Assembly (NCBI GenBank): GCA_038087035.1
Contig: CP051187.1
Location: forward strand, 4,407,001 to 4,471,000
Direction: 5' to 3'
DNA length: 64,000 nt
Source of the DNA: Gloeotrichia echinulata CP02
Lineage (GTDB): Bacteria; Cyanobacteriota; Cyanobacteriia; Cyanobacteriales; Nostocaceae
How positions within the stretch are numbered: position 1 is the first letter of the stretch; each line of letters begins with the position of its first letter. Positions 28,600 through 37,351 of this stretch are shown here, in pieces. A program made the position numbers and the translations under genes. The notes beneath the pieces are model-generated. The model made no database searches and was not told the DNA's origin. It was given only the letters and a program-made list of their open reading frames with translations.

Positions 28600-28711
28600 G
28601 ACAATTTTCCTTAACTTACAGGCATTTTCAGGTAAATAGACCACGCTTTTGGGGCGCAAGGCCTTGCGCCCCTACAGATTATCGATGTGTTGCAAATATT
28701 TTTTGAATTGG
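28600..28711. repeat. Dispersed repeat with GGGGCGCAAGGCCTTGCGCC core
   Basis: A 22-bp palindrome at 28651-28672 sits between a left flank (TTTTCAGGTAAATAGACCAC) and a right flank (ATCGATGTGTTGCAAA, TTTGAATTGGTATCAG). The left flank recurs near 36000, and a diverged version lies near 46740. The right flank recurs at 47257. This copy is uninterrupted and serves as the empty site for the insertion at 46806. The region 28361-28600 upstream shows no gene. Confidence 0.7.
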
Positions 28712-28720
28712 TATCAGATT

Positions 28721-28787
28721 GAAAGAATGGTGCGTGACGCCATAAGTCTTGTAACTACGTACAATATTTATCGAAGCGTCACGCACC
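28721..28787. repeat. 67-bp repeat with terminal inverted repeats
   Basis: GGTGCGTGACGC and GCGTCACGCACC flank a segment containing TACAATATTTATCG. A closely similar copy lies in inverted orientation at 60471-60537, again with GAAAGAAT attached. This is a small non-coding mobile or palindromic repeat. Confidence 0.6.
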
Positions 28788-28796
28788 CTAGGATTA

Positions 28797-29477
28797 TTAA
28801 TGTGCCCCCAAAGAAGGTTTTATGACTTTTTCTAAAACTTTCAATCCCCGTAAGGAACCGCGAATCAATCGAGTAGCTCCAACAGGTTGACGGAGTAATT
28901 CCCATGCTAGGGGAAAAGGCTTGAGAGAACCATCGGCGCTAATTGCTGAGGTCAGATCAGGTATATCGTGGTGACAGTCATCGCTGACCACTCGCAACAT
29001 GGCGACTGACACAGCCAATGCATTAAAGAACTCTAAAGCGGCAAATCCTTCCATGTCAACAACATCAGCAGCAAACTTTTCACCTAGACGGCGTTTTTCG
29101 GCTGCAGACCAAACCAGGCGATCGCTTGTCAATGATTTGACCAAAGTTACTGGGGAGTTGAGGTGTGAGTGAATTTCGGCTGTGAAGGTGCGATCGCACT
29201 CTTGCTGTTTTCCCTGATAAACACAATCTTGATACAGGACAATATCACCAACTGTGTGCATGGGGGTTAAGCTACCACATAAACCCATCAGCAGCACTTT
29301 CATCTGTGGATGATGGGGAAATTGTCCCTGTGCTTGCAATTTGTGCAGATATGTGGTTAGGGATTTGATACCAACGCGAATGGCGATGACAGTTGGCTTG
29401 GAACCGCTAACACGACTCAAACCGCGACATACAGCTTGATACTCTGCTCCCTGGGGGACGAGGATGATATGGGTCAT
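28797..29477 (-). CDS. hpnG: Hopanoid-associated nucleoside phosphorylase-like protein
   Basis: This 226-residue protein has the purine nucleosidase/phosphorylase fold: an N-terminal ILVPQGAEYQAV, a middle LLMGLCGSL, VVDMEGFAALEFF (the Met-Glu that binds ribose) and RVVSDDCHHD (the Asp of the base site). HpnG removes adenine from adenosylhopane made by HpnH. The assignment rests on the fold plus the hpnA-H-J-K genes nearby; MTA/SAH nucleosidase is the alternative. It is divergent from the RND gene, with 105 bp between the two starts for both promoters. Confidence 0.75.
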   Translation of the reverse strand: MTHIILVPQGAEYQAVCRGLSRVSGSKPTVIAIRVGIKSLTTYLHKLQAQGQFPHHPQMKVLLMGLCGSLTPMHTVGDIVLYQDCVYQGKQQECDRTFTAEIHSHLNSPVTLVKSLTSDRLVWSAAEKRRLGEKFAADVVDMEGFAALEFFNALAVSVAMLRVVSDDCHHDIPDLTSAISADGSLKPFPLAWELLRQPVGATRLIRGSLRGLKVLEKVIKPSLGAH

Positions 29478-29582
29478 GGGGGATGGGGAGAGAGGGAGAA
29501 TTGAGCAAAGACAAATAGCAAAGTTGTGGTGATTACTGTAGCATGTCTAATAATTGTGTCACCTGCACGATAATTTTCCAAG

Positions 29583-32240
29583 ATGGTCAAGTCTAGTAGC
29601 TCAAAATCTGCACGAGAACGGTTCAATATTTCCAGGTTAGCGATTGAATTTTCGTGGCTGACGGTCAGTTTTTGGATTGCGGTGACGGTAGCTGGGCTAT
29701 TAGCTTTCAGTTCCCTTAAGTATGCTTTGTTTCCAGATATTACGTTTCCAGTGGTGGTGGTGAATGCTACAGCCCCTCTGGCTACAGCCCTGGATACTGA
29801 GTCCAAACTGACCCAGCCATTAGAACAGCGTCTCAAATCTCTGGAAGGACTTGAGGATATCCGCTCATCGACTTATCCTGGACAAACTGCAGTTAGTTTG
29901 TCTTTTGTTGTTGGTACGAATTTAGACACCTCGACTCGTCAAGTCGAAACTGCACTGAAGCAGTTTAAACTAACTCAGGGTGCATCTACGAAAATTATTC
30001 CCCTGAACCTGAACGAGTCAGCGGCGATTAGTTATGCCATTGAGAGTTCCTCAAAGAATCTCACGGATTTGACTAAGTTGACTAAAGACCAAATTCAGCC
30101 GGCGATCGCTAAATTGCCTGGAGTCCTGAAAGTATCATTGTTAGGCGCTCCGATTACATCTTCTCCTGTGTTATCGGCAAATACAACATCTCTACCTACA
30201 GGAGGAGGGACATTAGTTAGGTTTAATGGTAAAAATGCTTTAGCATTTCAGGTGATCAAAAAAGGCACAGCTAACACGTTGGAAGTGGTGAACCGGGTAG
30301 AGCAAGAAGTCCAAAGGCTACGCTCTACCCTCAAGGATGTCAAACTGACTTTAGCGGCGACGCAAGCAGAATATATCCGCAACGCCACCCATTCAACGAT
30401 TGATGCGTTGATTGAAGCAATTGTGTTATCGGTGATCGTCATTTTTCCTTTTTTATGGAATTGGCAAGCCACCCTAATTTCGGCGTTAGCGATTCCTACC
30501 TCTTTGTTGGCGACGTTTATCGTCATGGCAATTTTCGGCTTCAACTTAGAGACAATCACCCTATTGGCTTTAGCTTTGGTAATTGGTAGTATTGTTGATG
30601 ACGCGATCGTTGATGTGGAAAATATCATGCGGCACGTCGAAGAGGGTGAAACTCCCCGCCAAGCTGCCTTTCTAGCCACTAATGAAATTGGACTGACAGT
30701 CACCGCAGCCACGTTTACGGCGGTAGCTGTTTTCCTACCCATCGGTTTGATGGGTGGGGTAATTGGTCAGTTCTTCAAGCCTTTTGGAATTACTGTATCA
30801 GCAGCAATGCTGGCTTCGTTACTGGTAGCCCGGACTTTATCACCAGTTTTATCTATTTACTGGCTCAAACCGCCATCTTCTCGTACCGAACGCCGAGAAG
30901 GAATGTTATGGGTACGCTTTGCCCAAGCTTACCGTGACTTGCTGGGTTGGTCTTTAAGTCACCGCAAGATAGTGTTGGGGTTAGCTGTATTCAGCTTTGT
31001 TGCAGGTGTAGCCCTAATTCCCCTGATTCCCAAAGGATTTATTCCCAAACTTGATCGCGGTGAGTTCAATATTGCTTACACCGCACCCCTACCTATTTTA
31101 CCCCCACAAGGTTTAGCCGGAAAACTTCCCCCTACACAATCCCCCATCCCCAATCCTTTAAATGACTCTCTGGTGGTGGCGAAGAAACTGGAAGCGGTGG
31201 TGAGAAAATCGCCAGATGTGGAAACGGTATTTACTACTGTTGGTTCTCGCGGTGGTGAGCCAAATAAAGGTACGCTTTATGTGAAGCTGAAAGATAACCG
31301 CAAACTCAAGACGGCGGAATTACAAGACCAATTCCGGTCAACTTTGCCGATTCTTCCTGGTGTGACTACCAGTGTGGAAGATATTCAATTTGTGGATACA
31401 GGCGGTCAAAAACCTCTGCAGGTGGCGTTACGCGGTAATGACTTAAAAGCACTCAGCAAAGCAGCCAAGGATATTAAAGACAAACTGGTGAAATTACCAG
31501 GATTTGCTGATGTCACTGTCACTGGGGAAACCAATCCACAGGACAAGGTATTTCACATTGAACGGTTGAAGAATCAGCGGGTAGCCTATATCAGCGCTAA
31601 CCTTGGTAAGGATTTATCCTTGGGTGATGCCACTGATAAATTGGTAGCAGAAGCTAAAAAAGTGATTCCTGCTGGTGTTTCTTTAGACCTGGGAGGAGAT
31701 TCTGCCCGGTTGGGTGAAGTTTTTGGCAGTTTTGGCACTACTCTTGGTCTGTCGGCGTTGTGTATTGTCTTCGTTTTGATTTGGCTATTCAAAGGCTGGG
31801 TAGACCCGATAGTAATTGGTATCTCTTTACCTTTGGCGCTGGTTGGGGCAATGCTGGCATTATTAATCACCAAGAGCGATTTTGGCATGATTTCCCTGAT
31901 TGGCTTTGTGTTTTTGCTGGGGATTACCAACAAAAACGCCATCTTGATTGTCGATTACATTAACCAATTACGGGAATCTGGTTTGGGGCGAACAGAAGCC
32001 ATCCTCAAGGCGGGGCCAGTAAGGCTGCGACCAATTATTATGACCACTGCGGCGACAATTTTAGGTATGGTGCCCATTGCTTTGGGTTTAGGCGCAGGTT
32101 CAGAATTGCGATCGCCTATGGCTGTATCTATTGCTGGCGGCTTGGTCAGTTCCACGATCCTCAGTTTAATTGTGGTGCCTGTAGTCTACGCTATTTTAGA
32201 TGATTGGTTCCCCCGGTATAAAAAGAGGGGTAGCTATTGA
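29583..32240 (+). CDS. RND-family permease in the hopanoid locus
   Basis: This permease has 885 residues, shorter than the usual 1020-1050, mainly from shorter periplasmic loops. RND marks are clear: FPDITFPVVVV after helix 1, TM4 GSIVDDAIVDVENI with both relay Asp residues, and TM10 LGITNKNAILIVDYI with the relay Lys. Its stop codon overlaps the hpnA start by one base, so the two are translationally coupled. In proteobacterial hopanoid clusters a different RND protein, HpnN, moves hopanoids to the outer membrane. A hopanoid-transport role here is an inference from position only; no adaptor gene is adjacent. Confidence 0.88.
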   Translation: MVKSSSSKSARERFNISRLAIEFSWLTVSFWIAVTVAGLLAFSSLKYALFPDITFPVVVVNATAPLATALDTESKLTQPLEQRLKSLEGLEDIRSSTYPGQTAVSLSFVVGTNLDTSTRQVETALKQFKLTQGASTKIIPLNLNESAAISYAIESSSKNLTDLTKLTKDQIQPAIAKLPGVLKVSLLGAPITSSPVLSANTTSLPTGGGTLVRFNGKNALAFQVIKKGTANTLEVVNRVEQEVQRLRSTLKDVKLTLAATQAEYIRNATHSTIDALIEAIVLSVIVIFPFLWNWQATLISALAIPTSLLATFIVMAIFGFNLETITLLALALVIGSIVDDAIVDVENIMRHVEEGETPRQAAFLATNEIGLTVTAATFTAVAVFLPIGLMGGVIGQFFKPFGITVSAAMLASLLVARTLSPVLSIYWLKPPSSRTERREGMLWVRFAQAYRDLLGWSLSHRKIVLGLAVFSFVAGVALIPLIPKGFIPKLDRGEFNIAYTAPLPILPPQGLAGKLPPTQSPIPNPLNDSLVVAKKLEAVVRKSPDVETVFTTVGSRGGEPNKGTLYVKLKDNRKLKTAELQDQFRSTLPILPGVTTSVEDIQFVDTGGQKPLQVALRGNDLKALSKAAKDIKDKLVKLPGFADVTVTGETNPQDKVFHIERLKNQRVAYISANLGKDLSLGDATDKLVAEAKKVIPAGVSLDLGGDSARLGEVFGSFGTTLGLSALCIVFVLIWLFKGWVDPIVIGISLPLALVGAMLALLITKSDFGMISLIGFVFLLGITNKNAILIVDYINQLRESGLGRTEAILKAGPVRLRPIIMTTAATILGMVPIALGLGAGSELRSPMAVSIAGGLVSSTILSLIVVPVVYAILDDWFPRYKKRGSY

Positions 32241-33220
32241 TGCAAGCATTTGTGACGGGGGGCACTGGTTTCATTGGTGCCCATTTGGTGCGGTTGTTGC
32301 TGCAAGAGGGATACACAGTTAAAGCGCTGGTACGCCCTAGCAGTAATCTAGAAAATCTACGAGGATTAGAGGTAGAAATTGTTTCTGGTGATTTGAATGA
32401 CCCAAATCTCTGGAAACAAATGCTTGGTTGTCAGTACCTATTTCACGTTGCAGCACACTATTCTTTGTGGCAAACTGACCGAGAGTTACTTTACCGTCAC
32501 AATGTGGAAGGAACGCGCAATGTGTTGGATGCGGCGCAAAAAGCAGAGATTGAACGTAGTGTATATACTAGTTCTGTAGCTGCAATTGGCGTGGGGGAAT
32601 CTGGTAAAGTCGTAGATGAAACACATCAGAGTCCCTTAAACAAATTGGTGGGTGACTACAAAAAGTCTAAGTTTCTCGCAGAACAAGCAGCTATGCAAGC
32701 AGCTGCTGCAGGTCAGCAAATAGTTGTGGTCAATCCCAGTAGTCCCATCGGACCGTTGGATATTAAGCCTACCCCAACTGGTGATATTATCCTGCGGTTC
32801 TTACGGCGACAAATGCCTTTTTATATGGACACTGGTCTGAATTTTATTGACGTGCGAGATGTGGTCAGGGGGCACTTACTAGCTTTGCAGCGGGGTAAAT
32901 CAGGCGATCGCTATATTTTAGGATACCAAAATCTTCCCCTAAAGGAACTACTCGAACAACTTGCCCATCTTACAGGTATAAAGGCGCCCCAGCAGGCTGT
33001 ACCTGCTTGGCTACCTTTAAGCGTTGCTTGGGTTGATGAAAAGATTCTCGCACCTTTGGGTAAATTGCCCTCAGTACCTTTAGATGGTGTCCGCATGGCG
33101 CAACAACCTATGTATTACGATGCATCCAAGGCGGTCAGAGAGTTGGGTTTACCTCAATCTTCCTTGACAACCGCCCTTAAAGATGCTGTCGATTGGTTTG
33201 TCAGTCAGAGATATGTTTAA
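32240..33220 (+). CDS. hpnA: Hopanoid-associated NAD-dependent epimerase/dehydratase
   Basis: This 326-residue extended short-chain dehydrogenase has TGGTGFIGAHLVRLL near the N-terminus (NAD binding), YTSSVAAIG as the Ser position and DYKKSKFLAE as the YxxxK catalytic pair. The length and overall pattern match the HpnA dihydroflavonol-reductase-like sugar epimerase. I place the start at the ATG sharing one base with the upstream TGA; an upstream TTG would add a single residue. Its role in side-chain biosynthesis is not settled in the literature I know. Confidence 0.85.
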   Translation: MQAFVTGGTGFIGAHLVRLLLQEGYTVKALVRPSSNLENLRGLEVEIVSGDLNDPNLWKQMLGCQYLFHVAAHYSLWQTDRELLYRHNVEGTRNVLDAAQKAEIERSVYTSSVAAIGVGESGKVVDETHQSPLNKLVGDYKKSKFLAEQAAMQAAAAGQQIVVVNPSSPIGPLDIKPTPTGDIILRFLRRQMPFYMDTGLNFIDVRDVVRGHLLALQRGKSGDRYILGYQNLPLKELLEQLAHLTGIKAPQQAVPAWLPLSVAWVDEKILAPLGKLPSVPLDGVRMAQQPMYYDASKAVRELGLPQSSLTTALKDAVDWFVSQRYV

Positions 33221-33600
33221 AGCGACTGCGGACTGGGGACTGGGTACAGCAGATTAGTATTCTGTAGGGGCGCAAGGCCTTGCGCCCTCCAAGATCATCG
33301 TTCGACGCCAAAAACCCTGCTAAGAACCTTGCCAAAAATCTTGTTTTAGCAGGCGATGACCGTTAAACCTACCATTCGCCAGTGGTATCCTTCAAGAAGT
33401 CGGCAATCTTAAGTTTTGCTTTTTACCTAAATCGGAGAGAAGGCTCCCGCCATAATCTTTGATTTGGCGGCGAGATGAATCGAGGGCAAAAAACGAAACG
33501 TTCCCCGACCACAACTGGCTGCAAGCCAGTAAGGGAAAGGGAACAGTTGAGTTTTTTGCCAATCCATGTTATGGTTTACGTTAATGTACATGACGTAAAT
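33221..33600. other. Gene-free stretch with repeat and IS left end
   Basis: It holds a GGGGCGCAAGGCCTTGCGCC repeat core at 33267-33287, then AAGGCTCCCGCC...GGCGGCGAGATGAATCG near 33440-33485, which looks like the left-end hairpin region of the tnpB element that follows. No credible gene is present. Confidence 0.5.
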
Positions 33601-33825
33601 ATGCTGGTATTTGAGGCCAAACTTGAGGGAGAAGACGGACAGTATCAAGCGCTTGATGAAGCGATTAGAACTGCCCGTTTTGTTCGCAATGCCAGCCTTA
33701 GATACTGGATGGATAACAAGGGTATTGGGCGATACGACCTCAGTAAGTTCTGCGCTGTACTTGCGGCTAATATTGAGTTTCCTTGGGTCGCCAAGCTTAA
33801 TTCGATGGCAAGGCAAGCCAGTGCT

Positions 33826-33850
33826 GTTGGCGAAGCCTTCCCGAAGGGTA
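33826..33850 (+). repeat. 25-bp palindromic repeat inserted in tnpB
   Basis: The sequence includes GGCGAAGCCTTCCCGAAGG, a short palindromic repeat type scattered in Nostocales genomes. Its length is not divisible by three, so it frameshifts tnpB. Confidence 0.8.
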
Positions 33851-34441
33851 AGAGCTTGGTCTGCAATTGCTCGGTTCCTTGATAACTGCAAGAAAAATAA
33901 GCCAGGAAAAAAGGGATTTCCAAAGTTTAAGAAAGAACAAACACATGGTTCTGTTGAGTACAAAACTTGTGGATGGAAACTTTCTGAAGACCGCAGGTAT
34001 ATCACTTTTTCTGATGGGTTTCAAGCAGGAACTTTCAAACTCTGGGGAACTCGTGACCTGCATTTCTACCACAGGAAACAGTTTAAAAGGGTGCGGGTTG
34101 TGCGTCGTGCAGATGGCTATTATTGCCAGTTTTGCATTGACCATGAACGAGTTGAAAGACGAGAACCAACTGGTAAAACTATTGGTATTGATGTGGGGTT
34201 AAACCACTTCTATACAGATAGTAACGGAGAAACAGTCGCCAACCCTAGACATCTTCGTAAAAGTGAAAAGTCCTTGAGGCGTTTGCAACGGCGGATGTCT
34301 AAGACTAGAAAAGGTTCTCAAAATAGAATTAAGTTTAGAAATAAACTTGCTCGTAAACACCTCAAAGTAAGTCGCCAGCGTAAAGACTTTGCTGTAAAGA
34401 CAGCAAGGTGCGTGGTGAGGTCTAACGACCTCGTGGCGTAT

Positions 34442-34468
34442 GTTCGGCGAAGCCGTTGCCGAAGGCTA
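34442..34468 (+). repeat. 27-bp palindromic repeat inserted at the RuvC-II motif of tnpB
   Basis: TTCGGC...GCCGAA form the palindrome. The nine codons replace the single Glu codon of the YEDL motif, a net gain of 24 bp, so the frame is kept but the catalytic residue is lost. Confidence 0.75.
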
Positions 34469-34950
34469 GATTTGATGGTGCGAAATATGGTGAAAAATCA
34501 CCGATTGGCTAAGTCGATTAGTGACGCTTCATGGTCGCTGTTTCGTGAATGGGTTGAGTATTTTGGTAAGGTGTTTGGTGTTGTCACGGTTGCCGTTCCA
34601 CCACATTATACCTCACAGAATTGCTCTAATTGTGGAGAGGTTGTCAAAAAGACTCTTAGCACCAGAACTCATGTTTGTCCTCATTGTGGGTATACCCAAG
34701 ATAGGGATTGGAACGCAGCGCGGAACATATTAGAAAAAGGATTGAGTACGGCGGGTCACGTCGGAACTAACGCCTCTGGAGAGACTGACCAATACTTGAG
34801 TGAGGAAACTCCTTTAAGCAAGTCAACTCGTGGAAAGAGGAAACCCAAAGAGCGATCTTTGGAATCCCCCACTATATTCGGTACTCCGAATTAGTGGTGG
34901 GAGGATGTCAATGTGGTGTTTTTCGATATAACAGAGGAGTGTTCAGAATC

Positions 34951-35964
34951 ATGGCGGTTAATTTACAACAAGCTATAGATATCGGTAAGTATCTTGTAAC
35001 TCAGCGCTTAAAAGGGCGTAAACGCTTCCCCCTAGTATTAATGTTGGAGCCGCTGTTTCGCTGTAACTTGGCTTGTACTGGTTGTGGTAAAATACAACAT
35101 CCAACGGAAGTGTTGAAGCAAAACCTCACCCCAGAACAGTGCTTCGCTGCAGTGGACGAGTGCGGCGCACCGGTCGTTTCGATTCCCGGAGGAGAACCGC
35201 TGCTACATCCCCAAATTGATGAAATTGTCCGGGGATTAGTTGAGCGTAAGAAGTATATTTATTTGTGTACTAATGGTTTGTTGTTAGAAAAGAGTCTGCA
35301 TAAGTTTCAACCTTCCCAATATTTGACATTCAGCGTCCATTTAGATGGGCTGCGGGAATGGCATGATCAATGTGTAGACCGCAAAGGTGTTTTTGATATT
35401 GCTGTCAAAGCAATTCGCGCCGCTAAAGCTCAAGGTTTTCGTGTGGCTACGAACACGACTATCTTTGAAGGTTGCGAACCCAAAGATATGCAGGATTTCT
35501 TTGACTTTTTGACCACACTAAATCTTGATGGAATGATGATTTCCCCTGGCTACAGTTACGAATGGGCGCCAGATCAAGATCATTTTCTCAAGCGGGAACA
35601 AACACGCGCCCTTTTCCGGTCGATTTTGGCTCCATATAAAGCTGGGGAGAAAAATTGGGACTTCAACCATAACCCGCTGTTCCTCGATTTTCTCACAGGA
35701 GAAAAGGACTATGAATGTACACCTTGGGGTAGCCCAAGTTACAGCGTTCTCGGTTGGCAAAAACCCTGTTATCTGCTAAATGAAGGTTATTACAAAACCT
35801 TTAAAGAATTGCTAGACAAAACAGACTGGAGTCAATACGGTCGCGCTAGTGGTAATCCCAAATGTGCAGATTGTATGGTTCACTGCGGTTATGAACCGAC
35901 TGCAGCGATGGATGCAATGCAGCCTCAAAATATGGCGCGTGCCCTTGGTAGCGTGTTTAAGTAA
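34951..35964 (+). CDS. hpnH: Radical SAM adenosylhopane synthase HpnH
   Basis: This radical SAM enzyme has 337 residues. The iron-sulfur site CNLACTGC (CxxxCxxC) lies near residue 38, followed by VSIPGGEPLLHPQ, and the C-terminal Cys-rich CADCMVHCGYEPTAAMDA matches HpnH. HpnH joins a 5'-deoxyadenosyl group to diploptene to start the extended C35 hopanoid side chain. I choose the ATG at 34951 (GAGGAG upstream); the same frame is open back to 34894, but those 19 codons fall in the insertion-sequence end. The original promoter or operon link to hpnA was probably cut by the tnpB insertion. Confidence 0.93.
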   Translation: MAVNLQQAIDIGKYLVTQRLKGRKRFPLVLMLEPLFRCNLACTGCGKIQHPTEVLKQNLTPEQCFAAVDECGAPVVSIPGGEPLLHPQIDEIVRGLVERKKYIYLCTNGLLLEKSLHKFQPSQYLTFSVHLDGLREWHDQCVDRKGVFDIAVKAIRAAKAQGFRVATNTTIFEGCEPKDMQDFFDFLTTLNLDGMMISPGYSYEWAPDQDHFLKREQTRALFRSILAPYKAGEKNWDFNHNPLFLDFLTGEKDYECTPWGSPSYSVLGWQKPCYLLNEGYYKTFKELLDKTDWSQYGRASGNPKCADCMVHCGYEPTAAMDAMQPQNMARALGSVFK

Positions 35965-36031
35965 GGGTATGGGGGATTAGGTTTGGTTTCGGTTTGTTAC
36001 AGCCATTTTCAGGTAAATAGACCACAGGGTA

Positions 36032-36053
36032 GGGGCGCAAGGCCTTGCGCCCC
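36032..36053. repeat. GGGGCGCAAGGCCTTGCGCC dispersed palindrome
   Basis: This copy is preceded by the same TTTTCAGGTAAATAGACCAC flank as at 28621. The surrounding 35965-36331 has no gene. At 36140-36160 a CCCCG...CGGGG hairpin after TGACATACT resembles an IS605-type end. Confidence 0.65.
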
Positions 36054-36331
36054 TACGAAGATCTGTGGTTCAAATGAGTGAAAATTGCTGTAATAACGTC
36101 GTGATATTTGGTAACAAACCTGAAATCATTTGACATACTCCCCGGCGTGAACGCACGGGGATTCTAATTCATGGTTCACAGAAATCCGCCAGAACCCAAG
36201 CCGCCAGCAGTTAATGGCTCCATTTGCTACCTCCTCAGCACGTCATCTTATTTTAATACATCCGATATTCCGCATCCTAAACTGTCACAATCGTATTTTA
36301 TTGATCTTGATTAGGAAATAAAGCCATCTAA

Positions 36332-36745
36332 TATAGTTCCAAATCACATAGTCAAATATAGTCAGACTTATGCAATTTAGCTTTAAGCGACTCTACTTTC
36401 AGCATGGACACGCTTAAATAGTGGAGTTATCCGCCTTGGATGTACTACCAGACACCCCCTATCCCTTAGAATAGACTGGAGACAGTCAAACCCTTCAGGA
36501 TTACTTTTTCTGCCGATGTTGTAGCCTGCGTTCACGTCAGCATGAATCTTCAAACCATTTTTACTGATATACCACGCACGTTTGACACGTTTTCCTGAGA
36601 ATACATGCTTGATCTTGTTGTTAGGTTGATAAGTTGGGATGATGTCCCAATCAATCGCTGAAGCCTTACTTGTGTAAGATTCTTCTGCTACCTTAACGGT
36701 AATACCGACTCTAACTAATTTATAAGTCAGCATTTCGATAAATAT
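36332..36745 (-). pseudogene. Inverted 3' fragment of an IS607-type tnpB
   Basis: About 414 bp, including the last 116 codons (36383-36733), are nearly identical to the 3' end of the tnpB at 37352-38635 and lie in the opposite orientation. It includes DVNAGYNIGRK (RuvC-III region) and the element end with repeated GTCAAA/TAGTCAGAC motifs. It stops abruptly at 36745, where a 196-bp MITE begins. It is too short to be functional. Confidence 0.85.
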
Positions 36746-36941
36746 GGTTCTTGCGTACTTAGCGTGCTTAATTATTAGTTAAAGTCTATAAATTTGCTTT
36801 AAAAGTAAGACTTACAGGCGTTCATAATTTAATTTTCAGCAATATGACCAAAAATACAGGAAATAATGGCTATTACCGTATCTCAGTAAGGGTTTCAAGC
36901 TGATTATTTAATAAATTTAGCACGCTAAGTACGGAAGAGCC
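36746..36941. mobile_element. 196-bp MITE, TIR GGTTCTTGCGTACTTAGCGT
   Basis: The left end GGTTCTTGCGTACTTAGCGT and the right end ACGCTAAGTACGGAAGAGCC are inverted repeats over about 24 bases. A second element of the same length and similar interior lies at 53134-53329. No coding capacity is seen. It abuts a truncated tnpB on its left; heptamer-like TTGACCC repeats (36943-36970) lie to the right. Confidence 0.8.
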
Positions 36942-37054
36942 GACTTTTGACCCTTGACCCTTGACTTTTGCCTATATAGCTGGATAAAAGTATGATAAAA
37001 CTTTAAACAAAATATAGTCTAGCATAGTCAGATATAGTCTAAAAGACAGTCCTA

Positions 37055-37228
37055 ATGAAATTATCTGATTATGCTAAAACCTTGGGGATTTCCTACCTTA
37101 CCGCTTGGCGACATGACAAAGCAGGTAAAATACCATATCCAACAGAGCAACTTCCCACGGGTACGGTAATTGTTGATTACGACCCGAAAAAGATATCAGG
37201 GCAAAGCGCAAAACCGAAAAAATTGTAG
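37055..37228 (+). pseudogene. N-terminal remnant of an IS607 serine recombinase
   Basis: Only 57 codons remain: MKLSDYAKTLGISYLTAWR is the MerR-like helix-turn-helix start typical of IS607-family recombinases, followed by GKIPYPTEQLPTGTVIV. The serine recombinase catalytic domain is absent, so it cannot move the element by itself. It could still bind DNA, but decay is the simpler reading. Confidence 0.7.
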
Positions 37229-37351
37229 AAGCCTTAAATTCTCCAACAGATTGATTAAGTTTTCTAGTCAAGCATATCTTACTGTATCTTGAATGATATA
37301 CTAATTTCATTGCCAAAGTTGATCAATACTTTGACTACGCTCAGTATAAAT

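Larger units (their letters stand above)
33601..34894 (+). pseudogene. tnpB: IS605-type TnpB, frameshifted and catalytically damaged
   Basis: The gene starts MLVFEAKLEGEDGQ, a typical TnpB N-terminus, and keeps that frame to 33825. A 25-bp palindromic insert (33826-33850) then shifts the frame; removing it joins ...MARQASA to RAWSAIARFL exactly in frame. Downstream are RuvC-I IGIDVGLNHF, a zinc finger (CSNCG...CPHCG) and RuvC-III QDRDWNAARN. The RuvC-II motif, normally YEDL, now reads VAY, nine inserted residues, DL: the catalytic Glu is missing because a second palindromic repeat is inserted there. The element lies between hpnA and hpnH; its stop is 57 bp before the hpnH start. No tnpA is adjacent. 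Confidence 0.9.

Noticed and set aside
29583..32240. Calling this RND protein HpnN
   Set aside because: It has AcrB/HAE-type motifs, whereas HpnN belongs to the MmpL-like branch; only its position suggests a hopanoid link.
33475..33882. A separate 135-residue gene upstream of tnpB
   Set aside because: From 33601 on it is the true N-terminus of tnpB; the apparent end is caused by the 25-bp insert.
36383..36733. A separate 116-residue gene
   Set aside because: It is the inverted copy of the tnpB C-terminus at 38273-38635 and lacks any N-terminal domain.
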